64,000 nucleotides of DNA from Paralvinella palmiformis (GCA_025642065.1 JAODUP010000665.1:98501-162500); one strand, 5' to 3'. Numbered from the stretch's first letter, positions 35,131 through 47,152 are shown. The notes: generated from the sequence alone by a model not told the origin. Program-made: numbers and translations.

Positions 35131-35283
35131 ATGTATGAATCGATGAGTCGTCGTATAAATCAATGAATGGTGTAAACATGTGTTGATTCAAACCTACTGA
35201 TAAAGACACACGGCATTGAAGGCGAAACCCCATATTATTAAGGTGTGTATAAGGTGAGCACTATTTTGTCCATAATAGTTTAA

Positions 35284-35590
35284 GATTACTTTCCAGACAA
35301 TAAGGATTGTAGTGTTTTATAAGGCATTTGTTCCGACTCAATGTTGCCATATGCTGTAGTCCGCATCTTATGTACTACCAATAGTTGTGTATTCTGGGAT
35401 CTGCCTGGTGTATACATCTGTAACATGTCTCTCAAATACACAGGAGATCGATCGTGCAATGCCTTATGCGTGTGGACCAGAAGTTTAAACTGAGCACGGT
35501 ATTTTACTGGTAGCCAATGGAGTTTCTTTAACACAGGTGTGATATGCGAGCTGCCGTGTTCTGTACACGTAGCAACTATGTGCATTATAA
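35284..35590 (-). pseudogene. LINE reverse transcriptase C-terminal tail
   Basis: A 99-residue minus-strand frame with HITPVLKKLHWLPVKYRAQFK, given here as the landmark LKKLHWLPVKYR, followed by THKALHDRSPVYLRDML and YTPGRS. This is the conserved tail after the thumb domain of CR1/L2-type LINEs (HIT.VLK.LHWLP...R..FK.....KAL....P.YL). The palm is missing, so it is a 5'-truncated relic. Part of it (GGATTGTA.TGTTTTATAAG.CATT) is also present in copy II near 48797, so the insertion predates the duplication. Confidence 0.75.
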
Positions 35591-36100
35591 AAGTATTACT
35601 TGCAAATCCAGGTTAAACACATCAATATTAATTTAAAATAGTCATATATTTCTGAAAGTTTCTTTCGCTCATATAATAAAAAGATCAAACATACAATTTA
35701 TGAAGCTTTCGTTGAGAAAACATATTTCGTCTTATAATATAAGTCATACAAATGGCATAACAAGCAATGAAAATGAACTTATATTAAACCTAATCACAGT
35801 TTAAAAGTGTTTTGTTTGGATTACGTAATTATATGACAAAACGGGTCAATTATTGATAAATACGTAAGAATATTTAAAAAGGGTAATCAAATAAAACAAA
35901 TGACATCAACCTTTCCATTCACAACTGAACTAGAGAAGAAACCTGAACGTGAGAAAGACTAAACTTAACGTAAGAAATTTTCCATGTAGAAAGTTGTAAT
36001 AACAAGCCTACCTATAACAACCGTATGGAGAGGTCATATAGATTAAAAGTAGCCAAGTTATTGTCTGATCAGGGTGAAAAGCTATGCCGTTATCGACTCT
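35591..36100. other. Spacer between block E and block D, copy I
   Basis: AT-rich with no recognised gene or repeat. Confidence 0.4.
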
Positions 36101-37939
36101 CGGTATGTGTGTGTGTATGTGTGTGTGTATGTGTGAGAGAGAGCGTATATATCTGCGTTTATTTGCTTATGTTTGTATGTGTAATGTGTTTTAAGTGCAG
36201 CAACATGTCAATATTTGTACCAAATAAATAGGATTTTTTATAATACGTCTAGATGTACGTGAATGTGATATACACATTTGGCAGATAACTGTTATAAAAA
36301 TTACATGATGGCTGTGTATTAAAGCAACAACATTAAAACATTTAGGAACAACAAAGAAGCTAAATACAATGCAAACATATCAGGAACTTAGTTTATAGTA
36401 ATAAATGGATCCAGATTAACCAATCATCAGTTTTTATCTTTTAACAGCTGATAACTATATATGAATTGGTTATCATTCATATAGAATACAGGCTTAACTG
36501 ATGATATTCTTCAAATAAATAAGTTTTCTTTGTGTTCAATTTATCCGTCTAGTCTGGGCTTAATATCTAAGTAGATATTCTACTCCGCCTTTCTCTAAAT
36601 ATGTTTAGCCTTTTATTGACTAATCGCCATACAAACGGTTGTAGTCCTATATTCATATGTAGAATAAAATAGAAGAAATGAAAAACATATGGTGGATATG
36701 AAGGACCATACTTATTTCGGGTCACTTTGAAGATATCGTAAAATGTAAGGCTACATATGCAAAATCGCTATTAAATCGTCAGCAGAGTGGTTTCTGTCTA
36801 TTAAGGACTTCATTTGATGAAGTACCTAGAGGCCATATACTATTGGATTGCTTAACACCCCAAGAACACATACGACCATTCCTGAAACTGTGGTCATATT
36901 GGTTATGGACACAGCTATTTAAATAGTGATAGAGTAGATTATTGTGATGAATTGTGATCAAGAATTCAGATGAAAAATATTTTGTTTGTTATGTGAATGT
37001 TACATAAATGATATCTCATCATGGGGTTATGGATATTAAATTTGCCAGCAGCAAACTATGTATACCTAAGCTAAGGGGTACACATCAGCAACATTACATA
37101 TACATATTCTGAAGTCCGACCGTCTGCCAATACCATATACAAGTAACCTGGTTCGATAACCCCGTTCGAATAGCAGTATATCTTCTTAACTGCCTGATGA
37201 GCAAAATGTCCTTATGAGACACTACAACCAATGAGACACGCAAACCAAAAAGTAGCATCGCTATAGCAAACGATTATATCATTGGACTAAGCTAACTGTT
37301 CACAAAGATTTGTATCGTGGTTTCAGATTGAAGTTGAACAATTTGACAGCTAGTTCCGAGCATTCATTTTAAGATGATAATTATATATTTAAAGTCTTGG
37401 ACAAAGTGTTTCATCTAAATCAGGTTATGATGTACCAACTGTAACTTGCTCGGTTCATATCACTATTTAAAGTCTAGTTTTTGAAAAGGATCGCTGGTAT
37501 ATCTTCATCCATATATTTCAGAACTTTACGCTACGAAGCTTTCAATATTGTCACCATGTGTAAGCATCATAACCATTAGGTGCACTAAATTCAATGAAAA
37601 CTAAGTCCTCTTTCAATCGTTTGCTTAGTAGCCGTATACAAACTCTCACAATTTTTGTTGTATTATATCAGTGGCTCATACTTCATCCTAAAACAATCTT
37701 ATTTTGTTGTTCTTGTATTGTTCTGCTGCTGGTACAATTTGTGTAAACGTATTATTAACTTAATCTAATTTACTTAAGTCGATTTATAAACTTGTAGTTT
37801 AGATAATGCTGACGGAAAACAATAACCCAGGATTAGAAAATTAAGCTATTATCTCATTATATAACCTTTACTTACAGTTTCATCAAAATAGATATCGTCC
37901 ATAAAAATACAATTAATTGTACCAATATAAAAACGAACA

Positions 37940-38010
37940 GAAGAAGATGACGGCGATGACACCACCGTAACTACGACAACATCTACAACAATAACAACAA
38001 CAACACCAGC
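37940..38010. repeat. ACA/ACG-rich triplet tract
   Basis: Imperfect ACA, ACC and ACG triplets, repeated almost unchanged in copy II at about 51197-51270. Confidence 0.8.
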
Positions 38011-39128
38011 GATGATTGCCAAATTACTTCAGATAAGACACCTGTTGGTACAACAGTATCCTACAAAATATATTAGGTTTTTGAGATGAGTTTATATTGG
38101 ATGTATCTTATAAACCTTTCGAAGATTTGTCACTCTCTAAGGTGTACTGTAATTAATTTGTTGAGCGTGGTTTATTTATTTATTTATTCCATATATTTAG
38201 TGTGCATCCATTGTGCAAATGCTTTGTTGTGTTTGCACATATAACAGAGATATTAGAAAATATATCTAATAGATAACAAAGTTTTGGATCAACTTAATGA
38301 GTGTGTTTGTGTCAAGAATTAGTCTATAATTGAGGTGAGTGAACGCAGTTAGGCACACTAATGTAAATTGTCCATATATGGAACATGTACCAATATATTA
38401 TGCTAGTGTATTAGGGATTTAGATAATGTGGATAACTTAGATAGATAACTAGATAAGTCATTTTTCTTCATTTAATTTTACATAAATTAAGTCATCCATA
38501 ACTTTTTCAAGGAAGAGAATAACATTAGCTCATTATTAGGGTCCAGTGAGATACAAGTGATATTTAAAACCACATCACTCCGTATTAAACTCAAGACGAT
38601 CTTTTAATATTGTGAAAATCGAAGGACCAGTAAATGAACCCTGTGTACACGAGATACCAATGACAACATATCAGACAAAATGCCATGAACAAGAACTCTG
38701 AAGGATTAGCCTTCCCATTCCAATTTAAATGGTCCAAATAATTTAACTGATAAACCAAACATATCTTACAATCAAGAAGAAAGTGCATTAAATATAAAAT
38801 ATGCAAAGAAACAAACAAAACCGGTTTGTCCTTGTCGTAGTCGATGGAAATCTTGTTAACATTTTCATGAACGATGTATGGTTCAGTGCTAAGACTACTT
38901 ATTTTATTGTATTTAATTAAGGTAATTATTAATTAAAATTATAAAGATGGAAAGTAGCGACCATTTATATAGTTTTGGATACAAATTTTAAATTTCAAAC
39001 ATATCGGTAATTACTTAGAGCAAGGCTTTTTTAGTAATGCTTTATAAGGACAGCTTTAATGGATCTTTGGTAATGACCAAGTAATAGTGATTTATTAACT
39101 ATTCGTCTAATCTTGCTCATTGTCACAC

Positions 39129-39171
<43 letters not shown>

Positions 39172-39199
39172 TATATTTTATAATATATAATATATATAA

Positions 39200-39246
<47 letters not shown>
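39129..39246. repeat. (AAT)n and (AT)n microsatellites
   Basis: Fourteen AAT triplets and then a long AT run. Copy II has only seven AAT triplets and a short AT run (52387-52452), a clear length difference between near-identical duplicates. Confidence 0.95.
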
Positions 39247-39248
<2 letters not shown>

Positions 39249-39959
39249 GTATATCAGAGCCAAACATGTCAGCATTGCGTCAATAGCATAGAAACCATTG
39301 TCGATATGAAGTAGTTTAAATGTACTCACTATAGACATGCAGTACCATTTGAACAATAGAACACTGAGATATGGTGGTTCAATGGAACCCATTGATAACA
39401 TTAACTATTTATTGTTGAAAGAAACCATTAAAACAAAGGACCAACCATGGTTGATTTATTCCTATATGGGAGGGAAGTCTAATTTTTAAGCAATATCGTA
39501 TTACATAAGCAAAAATAATAATGTCATTACTTGTTTTAACGCTATGTTATATATATATATATGTATATATTTTTATATATGTCAGAGGTTAGGGATTGTT
39601 ACTGACATTGAAATTGTCATAATGGTCATTCAGATCGTTACTGATACACACCCAATCACAATACCTTCTGTCTCTCTTTGTACGTCCTCCATCTTTATTT
39701 TACACAGGATATAGTGATCTTCTTATCATTTGTTTTGTCCTTGGAGAGGCATGTTTGTCTACAAGCCTTTTAAGTAAATTAGATTGTTTATTGTTGAATA
39801 GATGTCGTAGGAAATGGTTAATGGATATATGTGACGATAGGTGCGCATAGTAGGATATATATTTAATAAGACAGTGTATTTCTTTCTCTAACATATATTA
39901 AATTAAGGTGTTTTTGAAATATTTATATCATCTCCCTTTTATACTGATATCAATTAAAA

Positions 39960-40039
39960 TGTGTGTGTGGGTTTGTGTATGTGGGGTGAAGTGTGTGTGA
40001 GTGTATGTATGTATGTATGTATGTATATATGAATGTATG

Positions 40040-40077
<38 letters not shown>

Positions 40078-40082
40078 TGTGT

Positions 40083-40138
<56 letters not shown>

Positions 40139-40142
40139 GTGT
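39960..40142. repeat. (GT)n, (GTAT)n and (AT)n compound microsatellite
   Basis: GT-rich start, ATGT tetranucleotides, AT run at about 40042-40074, then a long GT run. It lies at the junction between the end of D in copy I and the start of P in copy II. Confidence 0.95.
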
Positions 40143-40380
40143 TTTAGCTGTGTATAATAAGGCACAGGCACAGAGAATCTCGAACCGTGAATTCAAACTC
40201 TGGACGTTTCTTCAGGGGACTGAATCCAGAGTGGCGACTTTTCTTGCTGAGACATGTGTAATGTCTCACCAGTCCCTAAGCCGCCAAGCAAAAACAAAAA
40301 GCGAATCACCTACAGCCGTGGAGTTTGGGAGTAGAACACCCAAGTCAGATCACGGCAGTAGTGAGAATGTTTAGATTAAT
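40143..40380 (+). other. GC-richer segment with two small hairpins at the I/II junction
   Basis: Clearly richer in G+C than its surroundings. ACTCTGGA (40197-40204) pairs with TCCAGAGT (40225-40232) and GAGACAT (40249-40255) pairs with ATGTCTC (40261-40267). A plus-strand frame reaches 40374 after the microsatellite, reading AQRISNREFKLWTFLQG and on to SDHGSSENV, but no family is recognised. It may be the end of an unknown transposon or a relic of a host exon. Confidence 0.4.
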
Positions 40381-40439
40381 TATCTAAGCAGCCCTATTTA
40401 TAGCTAGTTTTAATTGCTGTATCTTTCTTCAATATATAT

Positions 40440-42188
40440 ATACGTATGATTGGTTCCGAGGTACAAGTACATATAACATTTCCTATTAAATAGTAAAAAC
40501 AATTTGTTAAAATTAATTTACATTATGATACAATATAATGAAACCTATGCTAAACAATGTTCTACGAGTGAACTTGAACATCGAAGGATTAGTTGGTAAT
40601 AATTGCAACGAATATGATATATCTTCCTAGATAAAATGTATAATAGTGTAATGAAGAATGTAGAATTTAAACACGTGCTAGACACCAACCTGATACTTAA
40701 AAAATTATAAAAGTTGTAAAGTACTATATAATTAAGTTGATTTTGAATATGGCTACTACGGTATAATATACGAGTGAACAGTCAGTATCTACCCACCAAG
40801 TGTTTGATTTTACTTCTAACGTAGAATAATCTAATCACGTAGCGGGGCACCATTTCATTTCCTTTCCCATTGCATCAAGTAAATGGACTTGGGAGATCAG
40901 TTTCCAAAAGCTTGTTACATTTAATACGACGGGTCAATTCTCCAATTACAAGATCCTCTATGCGTGTGTCCCCATATTAAAGTGAAATTAATATGATCTT
41001 AAATAACGCTTTTTGCTGATACTCTGCAATAGGTGTGGGATAGGTTGAAGGTTTACAAGTAAACCTAAATAAAAATAGCTTGACGACATTTTTAGAATAA
41101 TAAAGCGTTGGCGACTTTGTGACAAATTACTATTTTCAGCTTATTCAAAACTAACTGACCATTCCAAGTAAGCAATCAAGTGAAGGTATTATCCGTTTCG
41201 TCTGAAATAACATCAGTATAAATACCACACTAATTAGCTTTAAGCAATAAATAGAGCTGATAAGATGTTTTCTAGTAATTACAAGGAAGTGTTTTATATT
41301 GTATATTTTAAGACCGTTCCTTTAATTTACTAATTAGTCACCAAAACTTAAATGTGAATTTATAACTGACTGGTTCATGATTAAATGATTGAGTGAATAA
41401 CTGATAAATATTGAATTGATGGTTGGTTAGCTGGCTGACTAGCTGGCTGTCTGACTGGCAGACTGCTGTCTGACTGGGTGGATGGAAGTAGGGGGGAGGG
41501 GGGGGGGCAGGAGGTAGGATGGGACGGATGAATGAATGGGTTGATAGAAGTATTAAATACCTTGTATTTGAAGTGTGTTCATGGTCACAGTTTTAGTATA
41601 TCAAATATTTAACAGCTGTATAGTGGATTTGTTTGTCGTGCTTTCCTCCTAGTAGTAGATTTGAGTTCAATTCAGTTTAAAGTCAGATTTTGCTTTACTG
41701 TTCAGTTCCAGGTCAGACATGTAACAGCACTTCACTTCTGTGTTGGGGAGAATTGTGTACATTTGTGCCAGATTATCCTCACCAACATGGTTCATTGATG
41801 CCTATTTAGGTTGATAGGTACTATAAGGTTCACAAACTGTCTAGGTATAGCATCATGCCATTAAATATATATTCTTGAACAAAACATTAATACTAACTTA
41901 TGTAAAAAAGCTTATAATAGCCCGAGCATAAATTATAACTGGTGTAAAAGACACCATTACCTTTAAAGAACCGAGGTTCTATAATTTTCAAAGAATATTG
42001 TGTAATATGGATTGTCTTCAGGTTGTTGGTATCCAAACTTTGTGTTAATAAAACAATATTTTGACATCCATCTTAAATGATATATTGTCAATCTATATAT
42101 ATAGGAGTCATCCTAATTATAGACATAATGTACTTATATATTGCTATTCACACTTGCTTATGGCATTGTTTCTTAGGTAATTGAGAGA
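40440..42188 (+). repeat. Block P, copy II
   Basis: Homologous to copy III from the start (ATGATTGGTTCCGAGGTACAAGTA against 57889) and to copy I from about 40735. It contains the fuller version of the tRNA-like segment and its following 270 bases (41620-41930), a G-rich tract (41484-41508) and ends with TAATTGAGAGAC at 42177-42188, which copy I has at 27774-27785. Confidence 0.85.
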
Positions 42189-42189
42189 C

Positions 42190-43971
42190 TGCCTAGTTAT
42201 CATTGGTAAATTGTTCCACAGGAGGCAGCTGACTTGCTGAAACAGCGATTTCCATAGGTTGCGTACGTGTCTATGGTACACATAGCAGGCAACCTGACTC
42301 CGATCTCGGTCAACGTCTTGGATGGTAATGTGTCACAAGTTCCTCCAGATATACAGGATCTGTGCTATTGAGCGCTTTGTATATATACACGTGGAGCTTG
42401 TACAGAGGTCTGTACACCACCGGTAGCCAATGTAGGGATTTTAACACTCGAGTGATGTGTTCCCTCTTCCGAGTGCGGGTAATTAGACGAGCAGCACTGT
42501 TTTGTACTCCTTGTAGACGAGCTGTTAATAATTTGGAGACACCATATAGAAGGGCATTGCCTTAATCAAGACTGGGTGTAACCAAGGAGTTGACTAGCGT
42601 TTTGCAGGCATCTGTTGTTATGAACTGGCAGATGCAGCCAATGTTGCGTATCTGGTAATAACAGAACCCGGAAACAGCATTTACCTGTTTGTCCATGGCA
42701 AGTAAGCTATCCAGATACACCCCTAGGTTCCTCACATAATGCACAGCATTAATAAAACTATCACCAACTGTTAGATTGAAATCCTGAGTTTTCTTAGCTT
42801 GGTGCTTTGATGAGAAAACAATCAGTTCACTTTTATCCTGGTTTAGTTTCAGCATATTGGAACTCATCTATAAGCTAATGTCTGCAGGCTTCCATTTTGA
42901 TAGCAAGATTACCCCAAGAGTCAGAAGGCCGAATTACCATGTAAACCTGAGTGTTATCTATAGTAGGCTATGTCGACGACATATTTCACCAATCGGTATG
43001 TAGTATAAACAGTACTGGCGTGGTCCAAGGACTGAACACTGTGATACCCCGAAATTCAGATGTTTATCAGTAGATGTACATGATCTGACAGCCACACACT
43101 GAGTTATGTTAGTAAGATAGGACTGAATTCAGTTGAGAGCATCATTACATATCCCATATGACTGTTCAAGACGTTCATAGAGAATCCCATGATCGATGAC
43201 GTCGAATGCGGCGGATAAGTCCAGTAATACTAAAATTGTCGTACACTTGTTGTCGAGAGCCATGGCAAGTAGAACCGTCTCTGTGGAGTGATAGGAACGA
43301 TACGCAGACTGCAGGTTATAATGGAGATGGTGAGCATTCAGATATTGCTCGAGATGTTTAGCCACAACTTTCTCCAAGACCTTTGACAGATATGGCAAGT
43401 TAGAAACAGGTCGGTAGTTCTTTAAAACCTCCTTTTCTAAACTTGGTTTTTTCAGTACTGGTCGCACGATGGCCTTCTTGAAGCTTAGGAGAACTTTAGA
43501 CTCAGTCATAGAACCGTTGATTATAGCAGTGATCAATGGGAGTAGATGTTCTAGGCAGTCTTTCGGAAGATGTGTAAGGAGAGGGTCTAATTCACAGTAC
43601 TTTGATAAGGCCTTCAGAATGATTTTTCGGATTTCCTCCTGCGTAGCAGGTGTGAAAGTCGTCATCGGTTGACCGTTAAATTTGATATCGGCAGTCATCA
43701 CAATGTTCTCAGTTGTGGTATTGTTCAAAGCACTGCTGTTGTCTCTGATTGTAGTGATTTTATTTACGAAAACATCACCAAATCTGTTAGCCAAATCCCT
43801 ATCTGATGGACAACTAGGTAATATGACTTCACTGTTGTGTCCAATTAAGTGCTTGGCTAACTTGAACAACTGCTTGGATTCAGTGCCGCAGTCTACTATC
43901 TTGTTGGAGTAGTGTTCCTTCTTGGCTTTTATAAGTAGAGCAATGACATTACGACATTCTTCCTTGAACAT
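42190..43971 (-). pseudogene. Reverse transcriptase of the CR1/L2-like LINE, decayed
   Basis: The main frame (43129-43971, 280 residues) carries KKAIVRPVLKKPSLEKE, NYRPVSNLPYLSKVLEKVV, the SAYRSYHSTET block and LLDLSAAFDVIDH with the first catalytic Asp. A stop near 43129 precedes QSYLTNITQ and GVSQCSVLGP, where GVPQGSVLGP is expected. The YADD site is damaged: the frame before TQVYM reads TIDN (42949-42964), so the Asp pair is lost. A second open segment (42562-42867) carries LKLNQDKSELIVF and NLGVYLDSLL. The tail follows in other frames. The enzyme would copy LINE RNA at the nick, but this copy cannot. Confidence 0.8.
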
Positions 43972-44258
43972 CTGGTGAAGTAGAGTCAGTTTTGTTCTTC
44001 TCCCGAGTCGTTCAGCTTTTCTCCGCTGTTTTTGGCTTCGCGGATATCTTCTGTGTACCAGGGAGCATTTGGTCTCAAAGTTATTGTTTTAACCTGCAAT
44101 GGGGCATGTTTGTCTATCAGTCTCCTAATGCCACAATTATAGGCAGAGATGAGATCATCCACGGATCCAGATGTACATTACAAGCTAGGGGTTAAATCAA
44201 TATCCTTGATAAAATCCGGCACGGGTATAGCACGAAAAGTAATTTCATTCCTTGTAGA

Positions 44259-44990
44259 TTATGACTTGCCAATATATAGCTTCATGTGAATAGCCATATG
44301 ATCAACGAGTGAATTTCCTCTGGTGTTAACGAGAAACGGATCCATAACCAAAGGTGTGTCACGAAGGATGGAACTGTCTTCTCGTGTGATTACGAGATCC
44401 AAAGTATGACCTTGGATGTATGTGGCAGCTCTTACGTTCTGTGCTAAACCATGTGACTCTAGTAACCCTGAGAACTGATGGACATCAGTTGAATCTGGTT
44501 TGTCAAGTTGATAGTTCAGGTCACCTGTGATAATTAACTGTTGTTGTGCAACAGCCAGTTCATCCAGATAGGAAGCCCATTCATCAATAAACACTGTATT
44601 TGTAAAACGATTCTGCTTGAACGGTGGAGGAAGATATATGACATAAAGTCTAGATAGGTTGTCACCAGTACTCACATAACAATCCAAGTGTTCGAAATGG
44701 GTGTATGCGCGTACTCGTGGTTGAAACAATCTTCTTGATAGTTATTCCTTGTTTAAACACTACTGCTACACCTCCACCACGTGATCCTGATCGAGTTATG
44801 TGGAGACTGTCATATTTCCAGAGGGAATAAGATCAGATAGCACATGATCATTAACAACAGTTCATAACCAGGTTTCTAAACCGTTTGATATAATGAAGTC
44901 ACAAATGGACATCCCTTTGTTCTTTACTGATCGACAATTCAGAGATACAAGAATCAATGTCAATTGGCTTCAAAGCCAAGAGCAATGACC
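44259..44990 (-). pseudogene. AP-type endonuclease of the CR1/L2-like LINE, decayed
   Basis: N-terminal LNCRSVKNKG (about 44945) in one frame, then SGSRGGGVAVVFK near 44780, then an open 156-residue segment (44259-44729) with LYVIYLPPP, ITGDLNYQLD (the GD.N metal and phosphate site), GHTLDLVITR and SLVDHMAI, where the catalytic Ser-Asp-His reads Val-Asp-His. A stop follows LETWL near 44897 and a frame change lies near 44730. The N-terminal Glu block is not clear. Confidence 0.8.
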
Positions 44991-45164
44991 TGGTATACGC
45001 AATTGACATTGTTCAGTGCACACTATGATCACTATCCTATTCTAGATATTCCAACTGTTAGTGATCTAGATAGTGTCCAAAAGTCAAATCCAAATAGACA
45101 GTAGTGATCTATGTCTATTCACACACAACCATGTATAATTTCACATATGAATGACACCGAAAGA

Positions 45165-45213
45165 GGGGGCGGCAACACTAAACGCACAATCACCGTTTAG
45201 TGTTGCAGCCCCC
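45165..45213. other. 20-bp inverted repeat with 9-base loop at a LINE/LINE junction
   Basis: 45165-45184 pairs with 45194-45213 at 19 of 20 positions (one G-A mismatch at 45171/45207); the loop is 45185-45193. The right arm encodes the first residues of the plus-oriented LINE tail (FSVAAP), and the left arm is its inverse copy. Confidence 0.85.
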
Positions 45214-45477
45214 ACTTTGTGGAATAGGTTGCCGGCAAATATTAGAAATGTGTCGTCTCTTGAAAATTTTAAATCTCTTCTAAAAACACACTTATTTAAG
45301 GTCGCTTTCACAGATAAATAATTATTATATTTTAAGTCATTACAGGGTCTTTACAGACATCTTATTTAGGGTATTATTATATTACATATTATTTGAACAG
45401 CGCATTTGAATGGCTCCTGCTAGTAAGGGCGCTTTATTAAATATACATTATTATTGTTATTATTATTATTATTATTA
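45190..45477 (+). mobile_element. CR1/L2-like LINE 3' end with (ATT)n tail, plus orientation
   Basis: An in-frame segment 45194-45321 reads FSVAAPTLWNRLPANIRNVS and continues to LKTHLFKVAFTDK before a TAA stop. This is the conserved C-terminus of CR1/L2-type ORF2. A 3' UTR of about 125 bases, with AATGGCTCCTGCTAGTAAGG, is followed by a (TTA)n tail at 45447-45477. The following base is block sequence shared with copy I (30426), so the right junction is precise. Confidence 0.85.
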
Positions 45478-46058
45478 TCATATAGTTGATCGACCATTGA
45501 TCAGATACTCGGCAATAATTATATATTCCAGAGGAGAAATTTCTTTTCAGTTTCTGTATGTATGCATCATCATCTCCAGGCAGGACCCCGTGCTGAATTA
45601 TATAAATATATATATATCAGTATACTGTGTTTTGACCTGATCAGAGATATGCTGTTGTTTATACCCCACAAAAAAAATTATAATTGCAATTGTCCAAAGT
45701 AATATTAATGCAATGTACTCATAATTGCAGTTGTCTTAATGCTGGCAAGCATTGGGCACTTGAGATACCATGTAATATTTAGTAATCATGTAATTGGAGC
45801 TGTAAGTGGGTGATTAGATTTGGTGTATTTAGATTTTCTTGTTGTTGAAATGATGATGGTCACTGTAGGGGGCTGTTGTTTGGCAATTGTAACTGATTTT
45901 AGTTGATCACTGGTAAGCAGGTCACTGTAGCGATGTTATCACTGTAGTTAGGGACCAGTTGGTATAAGACGGTAACAATATCAAAGATAATGTAATTTGG
46001 CGGTCACATTAATGAGGTGGTAACTTTAGTCAGGTGGCCACTTCGCGGGGTTAGGCTG
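45478..46058 (-). mobile_element. Right-hand remnant of the Tigger-like transposon, copy II
   Basis: Homologous to 30426-31382. Its right terminus, CAGCCTAACCCCGCGAAG read inwards on the minus strand, is followed by TA at 46059-46060. The left part with the transposase has been replaced by the LINE pair. Confidence 0.7.
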
Positions 46059-46202
46059 TAGTTTATTTGTTACTACATATTACATTGTGATGGCATGGAT
46101 ATCGTGACATAGACTGGTGTCTGAAGGAACACCACTACACTATAATTTAAAACTATGATTTAGTTTGAATGGTTATCTAAATACATACATATATATTTAA
46201 TA

Positions 46203-46204
<2 letters not shown>

Positions 46205-46259
<55 letters not shown>

Positions 46260-46262
46260 ATA
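46205..46262. repeat. (TA)n microsatellite
   Basis: Two TA runs separated by a TT interruption, same position as 31541-31612. Confidence 0.95.
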
Positions 46263-46309
46263 AATATATATAGAGTATATATGAGAAGAGATAAGGGAGG
46301 TGAGGAGAG

Positions 46310-46396
46310 AGAAGAAGAGAGAGTGAGTGAGAGAGAGAGAGAGAGAAAGAGAGAGAGACAGACAGAAGACAGAGAGAGAGAGAGGGGGGGGCAGAT

Positions 46397-46456
<60 letters not shown>
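46310..46456. repeat. (GA)n microsatellite
   Basis: About 150 bases of GA with a G9 interruption near 46384-46392. The Ser-Leu and Arg-Glu frames across it are artefacts. Confidence 0.95.
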
Positions 46457-46460
<4 letters not shown>

Positions 46461-47079
46461 GTCACACGGGCAAAGAGTTTATTTCTTTTATGCAGAAATC
46501 AATTGTTTACAACTGATAATTGTAAATAATCAATACTTAGCCACTCATCATTCCTTTATACTCATCAGCTGAGGCGTCTAGGCTTCAAAAGACCCGGTAG
46601 GTGAAATACTGGTGGCTCTATTATTTTGCCGTTGATCTTATAAATGGAGTAGTTTCACCATCCTTCTATATCATAGTGTCTGTTGAAATATGATTATTTA
46701 AGTGAGTACGTAAAAGGAGAGTAGCCTCAGGTGTATTGAAATCATGAAACTGCTTGTTTTGACATTGCCAATATTGTAGGTATTGAGGTGGGATGAATAC
46801 ACGATATGGTGAATGACACCAATTGTATGGGCTACGGCTATGTTTGTCCTCATCCGGTCCACTTCTATATGTAACATTTAATTGGACAACGTGTTCTTAA
46901 ATATATCGTTGTTCAATGGGTGTATATGTCTTTCTACCTTTCTGTGGTGTAGACATATCATTGTGAATTGTGTATGTTTCTCCACAACCTGTTAATTATT
47001 ATCATCGTATTTTAACCAAATATTCTGAACATATATATAGTATCAGCTATCGAATCATATTATGCAGATCTCGCTCTGT

Positions 47080-47117
47080 TGTTTGTGTGTGTGTGTGGGT
47101 GCGTGTGCGCGTGCGCG

Positions 47118-47151
<34 letters not shown>

Positions 47152-47152
47152 T
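47080..47152. repeat. (GT)n/(GC)n microsatellite
   Basis: Starts right after CAGATCTCGCTCTG, the same landmark as in copies I and III. Includes a short alternating GC stretch. Confidence 0.95.

Larger units (their letters stand above)
31385..35283 (+). repeat. Blocks Q and E, copy I
   Basis: Collinear with 46061-48800 (copy II) and, from 32150, with 59430-61630 and 63000-64000 (copy III). Landmarks: AACTATGATTTAGTTTGAATGGT (31475), a (TA)n then (GA)n pair (31541-31732), CCTCATCCGGTC (32147), AACATTTAATTGGACAA (32169), a (GT)n(TA)n run (32421-32596), GTTCAATAAAGTGG (34175), GTGTTTTGATTATAATGTATTATT (34590) and ATTTCATTAAGACACAAAGCCAT (34937). No conserved protein frame runs through the copies. 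The 78-residue frame at 31648-31884 spans a GA repeat and is not conserved. Confidence 0.85.
36101..39813 (+). repeat. Block D, copy I
   Basis: Direct, nearly gap-free homology to 49499-53003 (copy II). The stretch 37270-39530 against 50530-52740 is particularly close: blocks of 50-100 bases differ by zero to two substitutions. The block opens with a (GT)n run (36101-36136). Small frames inside (for example 38591-38818 on the minus strand) exist in both copies but do not show a coding pattern of substitution. Copies of parts of D also lie at 14090-14460 and, inverted, at 19320-20045. Confidence 0.9.
42190..45120 (-). mobile_element. CR1/L2-like LINE body, minus orientation, in copy II
   Basis: About 2.9 kb carrying, in minus-strand order, an AP-type endonuclease (44990 to 44259), a linker, a reverse transcriptase (43971 to about 42500) and the tail with HITRVLKSLHWLPV (about 42460) and a final LWNNLP block (about 42215). 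It begins directly after TAATTGAGAGAC, where copy I continues with single-copy sequence, so the left junction is precise at 42188-42190. It has no 3' UTR or tail on this side. A plus-oriented LINE 3' end abuts it at 45190. Confidence 0.8.

Noticed and set aside
40033..40374. 113-residue frame as a gene
   Set aside because: The first third is microsatellite; the rest has no recognised domain and no start after the repeat. It is kept only as a GC-rich structured segment.
46160..46529. Ser-Leu and Arg-Glu rich frames
   Set aside because: Translation of a (GA)n microsatellite.
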